Below, piece after piece: positions 6,347-15,522 of a stretch of 64,000 bases of DNA. The translations under genes were made by a program, and so were the position numbers. The first letter of the stretch is position 1, and each line of letters begins with the position of its first letter. The notes below the pieces were generated by a model, which did no database searches, was not told the origin of the DNA, and was given only the letters and a program-made list of their open reading frames with translations. The DNA lies in the NCBI GenBank assembly GCA_002733645.1, contig NVWL01000012.1, forward strand, positions 34,379-98,378, written 5' to 3'. The DNA comes from Oceanobacter sp. (GTDB lineage: Bacteria; Pseudomonadota; Gammaproteobacteria; Pseudomonadales; Oceanobacteraceae).

Positions 6347-9115
6347 TTACGACCAAAGCCAAGAAAATAGGCTCAATAGAAAATTCCAAAAAGAACGTGC
6401 TGGACGATCATCATTAATCATGATGCTCACCGTAATAGACTCAACGCCGTCACTGACTTCAATCAGCGCATTAGCGGGTAATTGAGCTAAGACATCACGA
6501 TCGGCACGACCACTGAATACACCATTACCATCCAACACCAAACCTTCAGGAGCAGACACCAGAGAATAAGACAAAGCATCACCATCAGCATCAGTCACGT
6601 AATCAGCGAGGTCAATTAACAACGACTGGTTAAGGCGCGTCACTGATATTGCCGGAATATCTCGTGTTTGTTCTGGCGCAACATTCGGTGGTAACAAGTT
6701 TAAACCCACCACGATTGGGTCATGATCAGAAGAACGGTAGGCATCTGCTGCCGCATAATTATCTTTTGAGCTATAAGTCTGGCCGTTAGCTTCGGTTAAA
6801 TAATCCATTAATGAATCTTCCACCGAGTTAATGTGCCACGCATCGACACTGACCACTTGCTCAGCCAGAGAGACTGTTGCTAACGCATGATCTAAGCTAC
6901 CTAGCATGCCGCTGAAGCTATAGCTGTAAGGCTGCGCTTCCGTCGCTGCATCGGTGTATTTCAGATTGCTAAACCCTGCGCCATAAAATACCTGCATTGG
7001 GTCTTCCTGACTGTAAGCATTCAGGTCGCCTAAAATCATCACCTGACCATCACTCGCAAGAAACTCGGTCAGTGCCTGAGCCGCACGAGTACGATTGATG
7101 TTGCAGCTTGCTTGGCCATCCGCACCTTCATTTGGCTCGCCACAGGCAGAACCTTTTGATTTAAGATGGTTAACAGCAATTGTTATTTCTTGCCCTTCAA
7201 CCATAAAAGTTTGAATCATTGCTGGACGGTTTTTCGTGTCATCAAATAACGGCTCACCATTATCATCTAATGGAGAATTATTGGTTTGAAGTATGCGCAC
7301 CGCGCCTGCTGGGGTAACTCGCTCTGCACGATAAATAAGACCGACGGCAATAGCATCCGTACCTATTTGGCTTCCCGTAGGCGTAATAACACTGTATTCA
7401 TCCCCCGGTAGCTGCTGTGCATTCAACGCATTGACTAAATCGTAGATCGCGCTATCAGGTGCCCAGCCATCATTTTCAAGCTCCATTAAGCCAATAATGT
7501 CAGCATTAATCGCCGTTAATGCAGCAACAATTTTATCGGTTTGCATTTCAAACGCGTCAAATGTTGGTGCACCACGTGAGGTCGGGAAGCCATTTCCAGC
7601 CCCATCACCATTAAAGTAATTAAGCACGTTCATGCCTGCAATAATCACATTCGCATCGCTCGCAACGATAGGTGCCAGCGTACGTGGGTGCGTTGGATCA
7701 ATCACAACAGATTCAGGAATAATGGTGTAGTTATTACGATAAGCATTCATGACACCTGTTAGCGCTGGTACGGTATAACCAATGCGTAAAGGGTTTGTTG
7801 CAGAAAAACCTGAATCGTCAGGGAATGGAATAAACGTTGGATAGGAGGCCGATACACCATCATCAACCAACAAGGTATCCAGCACACGTTCCGCGTCGGC
7901 ATTTAAAGCTTCTGGAGAGCCTGGCAGGGCGATTTCAGTGCCTTGAAAATGCAAGCGCGAAGACACCACAAATTGTCCGTAATTACCCAGTCCATAGCCA
8001 GTACCGTATAGATCACTGACGACCAAATTTTGCGCTGTCGTTACACGCATACCTTCCAGCGCTTCCCACTCGTTTAAATCGGCAACAGGCAAGGTCACTT
8101 CAATCGCTGCGGGTAAGGTATTTTCAGAGGAACAGATAGTATAATCAGCCACGTTTGTTAGCTGGGTGACTTGATTATACTCGCCGACAGTAGCCAATAA
8201 ACGCACGCGATCTCCGCTCGCAACGGGTAAGCCATAGTCATAAACAAAGACGCCTTCTGACGTTTGTGCATCGTTGTCAGTCTCTACCGCCGGATGCTGC
8301 AACCAGAATCCACTGTATTGATAGGACGAATCGCCATTCGCCAGCGTACCGCCTTGTAAATCACTGGTGACAATCGCTTCAACAATGACTTGCTGGCCAA
8401 GCATTGGGCTGGCGTCATTATTAACGTCTGATATCAGGCCTTGAATCGCGTGAATGCCAATCGCTTCTTCACCGCACATTCCTAATTCGGAAACAGGATC
8501 ACCACCACAGGCGTTTGCTTCACCCGGTGTAGGCTCCGACGCCACAAAACCTGAGGTTGTTAGTGCATCACCGCTACAACGCTGGAGAGACTGCGTGTCT
8601 TTAGCGCCGTTCTCTCCCTCGTTCAACTGAGGTTCGCCTGCATTTAGAAGTACCAACAAACCCGCGTCGTCAGCGTCATTGGTATCATAAACAACCGCAT
8701 CGGCTAAGCCTTCAAGCGTAACACCAGTGCCATTAGGAAAAGCGGACTCCGCAGCTACATACAAAGCGACCGCATCTGCACCGTTCTGAATTAAGTTTGA
8801 GTTAGGTGAAACATCCAAGTCACAATTAGCGACTTGAGCTGCATCACCACACAGCACAAAATAGCCATCGTTATTGGTTGTTAAACCATCCAGCGATTGG
8901 GAGAAATAGCTTGTGTCGCTACTGCCATTATAAAAAACCAAACTAAAACCATCTAAAGGTTGGTTACCCAAACCACCATCAAACAGTTCGATAAACTCTG
9001 CCGTATCTGTGCTTGGATTATCGGCATCCGTTTCATTAATTAAAATATCAGAGTGTGCTGTGCTTGTAGCAAACAGTGCTAACCAAAGCGCACTCTTTTT
9101 TATATTTGTATTCAT
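6347..9115 (-). CDS. ExeM/NucH-type extracellular nuclease
   Basis: A secreted 922-residue nuclease. It has an N-terminal signal peptide (about 1-21), a lamin-tail-like domain (about 22-205), a middle OB-fold-like region (about 235-345), and an endonuclease/exonuclease/phosphatase domain (about 488-808). Catalytic motifs are visible: MNVLNYFN (495-502), LMELEN, NHLKSKG, LGDLNAY (695-701) and SSDHDPIV (795-802). A cadherin/Ig-like domain follows (about 815-900). Members of this family degrade extracellular DNA and are exported by type II secretion in Shewanella and Aeromonas. The last 15 residues are strongly hydrophobic (SFWNFLLSLFSWLWS). The ATG at 9115 has GGGGA; the longer frame starts with TTG. 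Confidence 0.88.
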   Translation of the reverse strand: MNTNIKKSALWLALFATSTAHSDILINETDADNPSTDTAEFIELFDGGLGNQPLDGFSLVFYNGSSDTSYFSQSLDGLTTNNDGYFVLCGDAAQVANCDLDVSPNSNLIQNGADAVALYVAAESAFPNGTGVTLEGLADAVVYDTNDADDAGLLVLLNAGEPQLNEGENGAKDTQSLQRCSGDALTTSGFVASEPTPGEANACGGDPVSELGMCGEEAIGIHAIQGLISDVNNDASPMLGQQVIVEAIVTSDLQGGTLANGDSSYQYSGFWLQHPAVETDNDAQTSEGVFVYDYGLPVASGDRVRLLATVGEYNQVTQLTNVADYTICSSENTLPAAIEVTLPVADLNEWEALEGMRVTTAQNLVVSDLYGTGYGLGNYGQFVVSSRLHFQGTEIALPGSPEALNADAERVLDTLLVDDGVSASYPTFIPFPDDSGFSATNPLRIGYTVPALTGVMNAYRNNYTIIPESVVIDPTHPRTLAPIVASDANVIIAGMNVLNYFNGDGAGNGFPTSRGAPTFDAFEMQTDKIVAALTAINADIIGLMELENDGWAPDSAIYDLVNALNAQQLPGDEYSVITPTGSQIGTDAIAVGLIYRAERVTPAGAVRILQTNNSPLDDNGEPLFDDTKNRPAMIQTFMVEGQEITIAVNHLKSKGSACGEPNEGADGQASCNINRTRAAQALTEFLASDGQVMILGDLNAYSQEDPMQVFYGAGFSNLKYTDAATEAQPYSYSFSGMLGSLDHALATVSLAEQVVSVDAWHINSVEDSLMDYLTEANGQTYSSKDNYAAADAYRSSDHDPIVVGLNLLPPNVAPEQTRDIPAISVTRLNQSLLIDLADYVTDADGDALSYSLVSAPEGLVLDGNGVFSGRADRDVLAQLPANALIEVSDGVESITVSIMINDDRPARSFWNFLLSLFSWLWS

Positions 9116-9254
9116 AACATCCCCAGACAACAATTGATCGTAGCCGGAGATTAAGACAGGAAAAAGTGTCAGAGGTAGGTCAGTTTCTTTACGCTTTTAT
9201 GCCGATATTATTACGATTATTTAACAGTAAAAAGCACACATTTTCATTGAGGTT

Positions 9255-9752
9255 TTAGGTTTGGCTCTCAAGCCAGCGGCTTAGAATTTTTCCAGTCGCC
9301 GAGCCCCACCCTTTTATTTTATCTAATGAAATTATTTTGAATTCATCCAGTTCGTTTTCATCCAGCCGGATGTCACCTTCGGCATAGATATGAAACCCAA
9401 TAATGAGTTGATTAAACTCTTGGCCGTTGAAACCTTGACCATCGAATAACTCGAAGCCAATAAATTCAGCATGACCCGCCTTAAGACCCAGCTCTTCTTC
9501 TGTTTCACGTATGGCACACATTTCCGGGGTTTCGCCACGTTCTAAAAATCCCGTAATAATACTGAACTTGCCCGGCGGCCAGAGCTTATTGTGCGCCAGA
9601 ACAATCCCCTCTGGTGTTTCCACAACCACCGCCACGACCGGCGTAGGGTTATCCCAAAATACAAACCCGCACTGAACAGAGCAAGCACGACGCTGCTCAC
9701 CATCAATGACTTGTATTGATATGTCCGATTGGCACTGCGGGCAAAATTTCAT
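9255..9752 (-). CDS. Nudix hydrolase with zinc ribbon
   Basis: A 165-residue protein. The N-terminal zinc ribbon has Cys 4, 7, 24 and 28. The Nudix domain carries a complete box from Gly 68 to Leu 90 (GFLERGETPEMCAIRETEEE and following LGL), which binds the metal ions that cleave nucleoside diphosphates linked to another group. It lacks the SQPWPFPxS element that marks NudC NADH/decapping enzymes, so ADP-ribose or a similar nucleotide is a better guess. It lies downstream of the COG0523 GTPase gene on the same strand. Confidence 0.88.
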   Translation of the reverse strand: MKFCPQCQSDISIQVIDGEQRRACSVQCGFVFWDNPTPVVAVVVETPEGIVLAHNKLWPPGKFSIITGFLERGETPEMCAIRETEEELGLKAGHAEFIGFELFDGQGFNGQEFNQLIIGFHIYAEGDIRLDENELDEFKIISLDKIKGWGSATGKILSRWLESQT

Positions 9753-9788
9753 TGAGTAAACACCTTACGTTATAAAGGTCGTGTAGAA

Positions 9789-10766
9789 CTAATCCACCAC
9801 GCGACAAGCAAACAAAGTAGTTTCGAGCGTATCCGCATTTGGAGACGCCCCGGTAATAATTTCTATACGGCTTTCTTCTAGCGCGCGGGTTGGCATTTCA
9901 GACAGTACGCCGTCACGCCAATTGAGCACATAGCAACCGTCACTGGTATTGATCAAAGCCTTAGCGCGTTCAGCCTCTAGTTGATCAAACCAGTGACGTA
10001 GCTGAGCTAATGAGAACTGCCAATCGCCGTTGATTAGCCAACCCAGTGAGTGATGGCCAGCGCCATGACCTTCTAGTCGGCGAAACTGCTCACCGGCTTC
10101 CAGCGCAATGGGGGCTTTCGCCTCACGGCTTTCATGATGATGGTGACCGTGATCTTTTAACGCCAAACGTTTGCTATCCGGCGACAGTGAAAGTAATTCA
10201 ATATCAATATGCCCGTATTGAGTACGCTCAGCCGCCAATTTAGCTGGCTGGGACGCCGACACAAGTTGATCAAAACGTCGTAAATCATCGTCAGTACATA
10301 AGTCACTTTTATTGGCGATGAGAATATCAGCCAGTGCAATTTGATCATGAAACGTATCATTATCGGTATAACGAGGATCACTTAACTGGCGCGGATCAAC
10401 CAAACATACATTTGCCCCTGCCGTTAGAACATCAAGGTAATGCTCACTCTGTAAGGTTTGTAATACTTTGCGAGGATGGCCAAGGCCGGTTGGTTCAATC
10501 AACAATACGTCAGGCTTTTCTTTCGCCAGCAACATATTCAATCCCATTTGAAACGGCAATCCTGACACACAACACAAACACCCACCTGGGACTTCACGAA
10601 CTACCGCACCACTCGCTTCGAGGATGGCGCCATCAACACCAACCTCTCCAAACTCATTCACCAGCACCGCCCACTTCTCGCCTGTTGGCACTTGCTTGAG
10701 TAAATCAAGAATGGCTGTTGTTTTCCCCGTGCCTAAAAAGCCGGTAATAAGATGCACACGCGTCAT
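9789..10766 (-). CDS. COG0523 (CobW/G3E) GTPase, likely zinc metallochaperone
   Basis: A 325-residue G3E-family GTPase. Walker A is GFLGTGKTT (9-17), the metal-binding motif is CLCC (63-66), the switch region has IEPTGLGHP, and NKSD supplies guanine specificity. A His-rich loop (HGHHHH, about 206-211) precedes the C-terminal CobW domain. Members with such loops deliver or buffer zinc, and many are Zur-regulated. The window also has a znu/zur locus about 19 kb away. I see no convincing Zur site directly upstream. The ATG is divergent from the inositol-phosphatase gene. Confidence 0.88.
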   Translation of the reverse strand: MTRVHLITGFLGTGKTTAILDLLKQVPTGEKWAVLVNEFGEVGVDGAILEASGAVVREVPGGCLCCVSGLPFQMGLNMLLAKEKPDVLLIEPTGLGHPRKVLQTLQSEHYLDVLTAGANVCLVDPRQLSDPRYTDNDTFHDQIALADILIANKSDLCTDDDLRRFDQLVSASQPAKLAAERTQYGHIDIELLSLSPDSKRLALKDHGHHHHESREAKAPIALEAGEQFRRLEGHGAGHHSLGWLINGDWQFSLAQLRHWFDQLEAERAKALINTSDGCYVLNWRDGVLSEMPTRALEESRIEIITGASPNADTLETTLFACRVVD

Positions 10767-10898
10767 ACTGTATTTTTACCCCAGATCAACTGAATCCTAC
10801 CATAATGACTAAGCCTAACACTGGTAAGCCAGACAACACAGGCGCATACTTTCGGAAGCCACATCTAAAATACATTTATCATTCGGGGTTTCGTCATC

Positions 10899-11690
10899 AT
10901 GCATGAGACGAACGTTCTGACGTTAGCACTACAGCTATCCAAAAAAGCGGGCGATTTAATTGCTAAGCAGCGCTCTAGCTTATCTGTGTCATTCAAAGCA
11001 GGTGTTGAGTTAGTGACTCAAGCCGATGTTGCTGCCGATAAGCTGATTACCGAAGGGATTCTCAAGAGCTATCCTGATCATGTCATTCTGTCTGAAGAGT
11101 TAAATCCTGACCAACTAACCGACGCTGAACATCTTTGGATTATTGATCCCATTGACGGCACTGTGAACTTTGCCCATCAACACCCTCAGGTCGCAATTTC
11201 AATTGCTTATTATCACAAGGGCAAAGCGCGAGTCGCCGTTGTCTACAACCCGTTTCTGGACGAAACCTTTCATGCTCGTGCCGGTAGAGGGGCTCGCTTG
11301 AATGACCTTCCTATTCGTTGCGCCGATAAAACAGAATTATCTCGCGCATTAATCGCCACAGGCTTCCCTTATGTGCGTGAAGATCTCCCGCTGCTTATGC
11401 GTCGCTTGGAAGCCGTATTAAACCACTGTGCCGATATACGCCGTATCGGCTCTGCCGCGCTGGATATTTGCTGGGTCGCGTGTGGCCGTTTAGATGGATA
11501 CTACGAAAGTGTTCAACCGTGGGATTTTGCAGCGGCACAGTTAATTGCTCGAGAAGCAGGTGCAGTATTTGGGCACATAGATCAACTCGATCAAGAAATA
11601 AACCCAGAACTCTGCGGTGATAATCTCGTCATCGCTAGCCCTAAAATATTCCCGTTGCTGCAATCTATCTTGCGACAGGTTGACCACTAA
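10899..11690 (+). CDS. Inositol-monophosphatase family enzyme
   Basis: A 263-residue protein with both family signatures: IIDPIDGTVNFAHQHP (81-96, with Asp 83 and Asp 86 as metal ligands) and QPWDFAAAQLIAREAGA near residue 210. The upstream Glu pair SEEL also binds metal. These Mg-dependent phosphatases act on inositol phosphate or on 3'-phosphoadenosine nucleotides (SuhB/CysQ/HisN relatives); the exact substrate is not decidable here. It is transcribed divergently from the COG0523 GTPase. Confidence 0.9.
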   Translation: MHETNVLTLALQLSKKAGDLIAKQRSSLSVSFKAGVELVTQADVAADKLITEGILKSYPDHVILSEELNPDQLTDAEHLWIIDPIDGTVNFAHQHPQVAISIAYYHKGKARVAVVYNPFLDETFHARAGRGARLNDLPIRCADKTELSRALIATGFPYVREDLPLLMRRLEAVLNHCADIRRIGSAALDICWVACGRLDGYYESVQPWDFAAAQLIAREAGAVFGHIDQLDQEINPELCGDNLVIASPKIFPLLQSILRQVDH

Positions 11691-11697
11691 AATTTTA

Positions 11698-12681
11698 TTA
11701 TGAATTATTGAGCAAGCTTAGCGCGGCTGTTAAGCGCTTTCGTTCAATGAACGAAAAGTGCGTTTGCTCATATTGATTGATCATTTCCAGCTTATTGACA
11801 TTATCATCTACCGTCTCTAAAAATTGACGATAATCCACCACTCGCTGCTGCCACTCGCTTTGGCGATCATCAAGATCAGCCAACCGGTTCGCTGCTGCCT
11901 CGCCAAACTTTTCAGAACGTTTTTGCCATAACACTTCTGGAGAACTCGATACAGTTGTCTCATTGATATCTCTGGCCTGCTCTAAGATTCTTACCTGCTG
12001 ACGCTGCACTTGTAATGTCATGGGTAATTCACGTTCAAGTGCTGCTAACGCGGCTTGGTCTGCTCCCTCTTTCACCAGGGCCATACGCTCGATAGTTAAG
12101 CGATCTAAAGCTTCATCATTCGCAAAAAAAGCAGTCACTACGGCTTCAGAAAAGTAATCTCTGCGTTGGCGCTCAATCCATTCATTACGAGCACGCAAGC
12201 CTTCAATGTCAGCACCAATAACTCTGCGAGCCGCCACAGTGTCATAGCCGTCCAAAGCTTCTAGGTACGCCAAATATTGCTGAAGCAGCTGCAACCCTTC
12301 TTGTGCCGCTGGCGAAGGCAGAGATTGTAATCGTTGCTCCAGCGAGTGAACTATCTCAGTAATGGTTCGTTCACCCACCGCCGACAAATGAAAATCCATC
12401 CAGCGGCGGAATTCACGGTCCATAATCAAATGGCCATTCACTACTTTCAGTGAGCCGTCTTCTGTCGCGCCTCGATAGGTTTTGAACGTTTCTATCTCAA
12501 CGGCATGTCTCTTCTGCGGGGGCAAATCAGCATAGCCTTGATCATGCACCGGGGTAGCTGATTCGGGAGCAACCAACACCAGAGGCTCGCCCGACCTCTG
12601 ATGAACTCCTAGGTATGCCAATATGCTTATCACGATGGCAGCAACCACACTCCACATTTTAGAAGAGGACACATTCATCAA
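11698..12681 (-). CDS. lifO: Lipase foldase (Lif)
   Basis: A 327-residue membrane-anchored periplasmic chaperone that folds the secreted lipase encoded just upstream. An N-terminal membrane helix (about 9-25) is followed by a Pro/Ala-rich linker and a mostly helical foldase region. The family motif near RxxFDYxLSAxGE appears as REFRRWMDFHLSAVGE (89-104), with the FDY core diverged to WMDF. Its ATG is 1 nt after the lipase stop, the usual lip-lif arrangement. Confidence 0.93.
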   Translation of the reverse strand: MMNVSSSKMWSVVAAIVISILAYLGVHQRSGEPLVLVAPESATPVHDQGYADLPPQKRHAVEIETFKTYRGATEDGSLKVVNGHLIMDREFRRWMDFHLSAVGERTITEIVHSLEQRLQSLPSPAAQEGLQLLQQYLAYLEALDGYDTVAARRVIGADIEGLRARNEWIERQRRDYFSEAVVTAFFANDEALDRLTIERMALVKEGADQAALAALERELPMTLQVQRQQVRILEQARDINETTVSSSPEVLWQKRSEKFGEAAANRLADLDDRQSEWQQRVVDYRQFLETVDDNVNKLEMINQYEQTHFSFIERKRLTAALSLLNNS

Positions 12682-12682
12682 A

Positions 12683-13615
12683 TTAAAGACCTGCTTCTTT
12701 CAAACGATTAGCATGCGTTCGAAACACAGTAAGAGGATCGGTTTCTCCTAAACCATGAATGCCTACCGTCTGATTGACTTCATCCAAGTGGTTCATCAAG
12801 AAATCATTACGAATCACCATTCCCAAGTTGGTTGAGCATGCGCCTACCAGACCATCGTTCGGCTCATCATTCGTAAAAAATAAAGACGCCGTGGTAGGAA
12901 TTAACTCCAAAGGATCAAAAACATTTGTTAACGGCTTTGCCCCTGTCCAAGAATAGTAATTAATTCCAATATGCTGATAATCGCCCTCACCACATGCGGT
13001 TGCAGGAACACCACCGGGATGCAGTGCATTAAACCGTTCAGCTTCTGCAAATGTCATTGAGCCGACTGAGGCAAGTAGGTCCTGATCGTAATCGCCGCCT
13101 GAAAGGTAATCTACGGTGTTCGCTAATGCCGTGCCTAGCTGAATGACAAGTGAAGGGGCATCGGGGTCATCGCTTGTTCCGTTCACCGCCTCTGCCACTG
13201 GAGTGCCTTTGTTGACACCGGCAATAGAGGTAATAGACGCAATTAAATCTGGACGTACTGAGGCAACATATCGAGCGGTTGGACCTCCGTGGCTGTGCCC
13301 CATCAAATTTACTTTCTCGGCACCAGTAATCGCCAAAATCTCTTCAATTTGCGGGATTAATTGCTCTCCACGTATTTCAGGGCTATTCGCAGCTGCTACC
13401 TGTGTAATAAATACTTGAGCACCATCTTCTTGAAGCGTTTCAGGAATTTTATACCAATAATCCACCCCTAAAATATCATCAAACCCAAACAAGCCATGGG
13501 CAAGTACAATCGGATATTTTGTTTCGGTATATCCCGTTTCTGGTGTATCAGACATAGCCATTGCTTGCCCTGAGATACTTACGGCTAATGCCGTTGCTAG
13601 GAACACTTTTTTCAT
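12683..13615 (-). CDS. lipA: Secreted triacylglycerol lipase (family I)
   Basis: A 310-residue lipase with a signal peptide (cleavage near AMA, 20). The mature enzyme has the oxyanion segment AHGLFGFD, the nucleophile elbow GHSHGG (Ser 108), Asp 254 in NDGLVGACS and His 276 in MNHLDEVN. Two cysteines (near 208 and at 260) match the disulfide of Pseudomonas lipases. It hydrolyses long-chain acylglycerols outside the cell. Folding depends on the Lif encoded downstream; export is expected through the Sec and type II systems. Confidence 0.95.
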   Translation of the reverse strand: MKKVFLATALAVSISGQAMAMSDTPETGYTETKYPIVLAHGLFGFDDILGVDYWYKIPETLQEDGAQVFITQVAAANSPEIRGEQLIPQIEEILAITGAEKVNLMGHSHGGPTARYVASVRPDLIASITSIAGVNKGTPVAEAVNGTSDDPDAPSLVIQLGTALANTVDYLSGGDYDQDLLASVGSMTFAEAERFNALHPGGVPATACGEGDYQHIGINYYSWTGAKPLTNVFDPLELIPTTASLFFTNDEPNDGLVGACSTNLGMVIRNDFLMNHLDEVNQTVGIHGLGETDPLTVFRTHANRLKEAGL

Positions 13616-13743
13616 GATTATTCTCGTTTTATTTTTTTTAGTCGAGCGCTCTTTTTAGAGCGTTAATCAGTATAGAAAGTGAGCAATCGCTGCCTATGGT
13701 ATTTGCAGACAGTACATTATCCGATTCGGACAATATTCAGAGA

Positions 13744-13771
13744 TATAAAAAAGGCCGGAGAGTATCCGGCC
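13744..13771 (-). terminator. Terminator of the nitronate monooxygenase gene
   Basis: GGCCGGA (13753-13759) and TCCGGCC (13765-13771) form a perfect 7-bp GC-rich stem with a 5-nt loop. Reading the minus strand, it is followed by a run of six T. It lies about 70 nt downstream of the 13840 gene. Confidence 0.85.
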
Positions 13772-13807
13772 ATTCAGGGAATTTATTCAGCCCCTTTCAA
13801 TACAAAT

Positions 13808-13849
13808 AATGTAGCGACTTATGAAAACAATGTAGCGACTTATGAAAAA
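13808..13849. repeat. Two-copy 21-bp tandem repeat at a gene end
   Basis: AATGTAGCGACTTATGAAAA occurs at 13808-13827 and again at 13829-13848, a 21-bp period. The right copy covers the stop codon of the nitronate monooxygenase gene and the left copy lies just outside it, so the duplication added a second, unused copy of the gene end. Confidence 0.85.
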
Positions 13850-14874
13850 TATCGGTGCTGCGACGAGTGAAGTTCTTTTGCTTCTGTCATGATTCGATTG
13901 ACCAACACTTCCACGGTTGGAATATCTTCAATCAGCCCCTGTGTTTGACCAATAAACTGAACGCCATTATCCAGATCACCTTCAATTGTGGCTGCCTGTA
14001 AACGAGGAACGCTGGCACCGAAGTAGGCGAGCAGTTTAATTTTATCCAACATGACCAACATACCAATCATAATCTTCCAGACCGGCTGTTTAACAATTTT
14101 TGCCGCTTTGGTGGCCTCAATGGCTGCCATAAAGAAATTCATGGGTCTGCGTGTCGCTTTTTCTGCTTGTGGCGTTTTCATGACGCGCGCCCATAGTCCG
14201 TCAAAGTTATTTGAGTAGATGGTGTCTTGTTCCGACTTGCTCACAACGGTTTCTTTCACGCCATGATGCAATGGGCTGTCCGCACTGGTGGCAAAACGTG
14301 ACCCCATCGCAACGGCTTCCGCGCCTAAAGATAAGGCAGCCATCAAACCACGAGCATCAGCGAAACCTCCGGTAGCAATCACAGGGATAGACACTTTACT
14401 GGCAATAGAGGGCACCAAGACTAAGGATGTAACCGCACCGCCATGTGCCGCCGCTTCATGCCCAGTCACTAATAAAGCATCTGCACCAATGGCTTGTGCT
14501 GACAATGCGTGTTTCTCAGAAACGACGGTGGCAATCACTTTACCGCCGTATTCGTGCGCTCTTTTTACTAACCAATCGCCCTTACCCAATGAAAAGTTAA
14601 TCACTGGCACTTGCTCTTCTAACGCGATTTCAGCGTTTTCTTTTGCGCCCGGCATCAACAAAGTGACACCAACACCAAAAGGCTTGTCCGTGAGTTTTCG
14701 AATTTCGCGAATAGAGGCACGTGTTTCCTCAGGGGTTAACGGGCCACTGGCCAATATTCCCAAACCACCAGCGTTCGATACCGCAGCAACAAGCTGAGGG
14801 GTTGAGATCCAACTCATACCCGGCAAAATCAGAGGGACGTCGATGCCTAGCAGTTCAGTGATACGTGTTTTCAT
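13840..14874 (-). CDS. Nitronate monooxygenase-like flavoprotein
   Basis: A 344-residue TIM-barrel FMN enzyme of the 2-nitropropane dioxygenase / FabK group. The N-terminal PLILPGMSWISTPQLVAAVS, the GVGVTL strand, the GHEAAAHGG loop with the likely catalytic base His 144, and the phosphate-binding GGFADARG and GSRF elements are all present. Members oxidise alkyl nitronates or reduce enoyl-ACP. The His favours nitronate monooxygenase, but class and substrate are not certain. Single gene with its own terminator. Confidence 0.85.
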   Translation of the reverse strand: MKTRITELLGIDVPLILPGMSWISTPQLVAAVSNAGGLGILASGPLTPEETRASIREIRKLTDKPFGVGVTLLMPGAKENAEIALEEQVPVINFSLGKGDWLVKRAHEYGGKVIATVVSEKHALSAQAIGADALLVTGHEAAAHGGAVTSLVLVPSIASKVSIPVIATGGFADARGLMAALSLGAEAVAMGSRFATSADSPLHHGVKETVVSKSEQDTIYSNNFDGLWARVMKTPQAEKATRRPMNFFMAAIEATKAAKIVKQPVWKIMIGMLVMLDKIKLLAYFGASVPRLQAATIEGDLDNGVQFIGQTQGLIEDIPTVEVLVNRIMTEAKELHSSQHRYFS

Positions 14875-15128
14875 GTTGGCTCTTCCAAGATCAGGGCTTA
14901 CAAAATCAGACTGCGCACACTGTATCCGCCCAGATAGTTTTGTCCATTGCCGAAATGACGCTACTTCAAATAATCAAGATTCAGACGGTGTCATTTGACG
15001 GTGAGTGACTCAAGAATGGGGATCATAAGGGGCAGATAATGAGGTAGAGATAACGTCGAAGATATAGAAAAGTGACACACATTTGGGTGGTGTTAAACGG
15101 TAAGATACGAACAAGCTAGCTCACAGAT

Positions 15129-15425
15129 TTACCGAAAACTACGAGCATCCGCTTCACGAACAAAATTACGGAACAGCTCTTGGCGCTGCTCAGTAGACAT
15201 GCCACGCAGTTGTTCAAGATGTTGAAGGCGTTCGTTAAGTTGCGGGCTTTGAGCGCTTTGTGGTGTTTGTTGCAAAGACTGGTAAAAATTATCGAGGGCT
15301 TGGCGTTGCTCAGGTAAAGCGTTGTTCCACTCGGTAGCCATATCCGGACGCGCGCCAGAATGCGGAGGGTTCGCAAACGCAACAGAGGTGAGAAGAGTTA
15401 AAAACAATACACTTAAAAAACGCAC
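15129..15425 (-). CDS. Small exported Gln-rich protein
   Basis: A 98-residue protein with a signal peptide (about 1-18, ending VAFA). The mature part is helical and rich in Gln, Arg and Leu (PEQRQALDNFYQSLQQ; LRGMSTEQRQELFRNF). It resembles DUF3106/Spy-like periplasmic proteins in size and composition, but I cannot place it firmly. It sits downstream of a CpxRA-like system on the same strand, which in enterobacteria controls the periplasmic protein CpxP/Spy, so a link to envelope stress is plausible. Confidence 0.65.
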   Translation of the reverse strand: MRFLSVLFLTLLTSVAFANPPHSGARPDMATEWNNALPEQRQALDNFYQSLQQTPQSAQSPQLNERLQHLEQLRGMSTEQRQELFRNFVREADARSFR

Positions 15426-15522
15426 AGATACTACTCGCTTATTTTTTTTACCTACTCATTGTAACGGCAGGACAACAATTTATTACACCACAGCGAGGTA
15501 AACTCCACGTAAAGACACACGG

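Noticed and set aside
14288..14797. 169-codon plus-strand frame opposite nitronate monooxygenase
   Set aside because: It is Pro/Ala/Ser-rich, lies wholly antisense to a well-matched enzyme and has no independent start signal.
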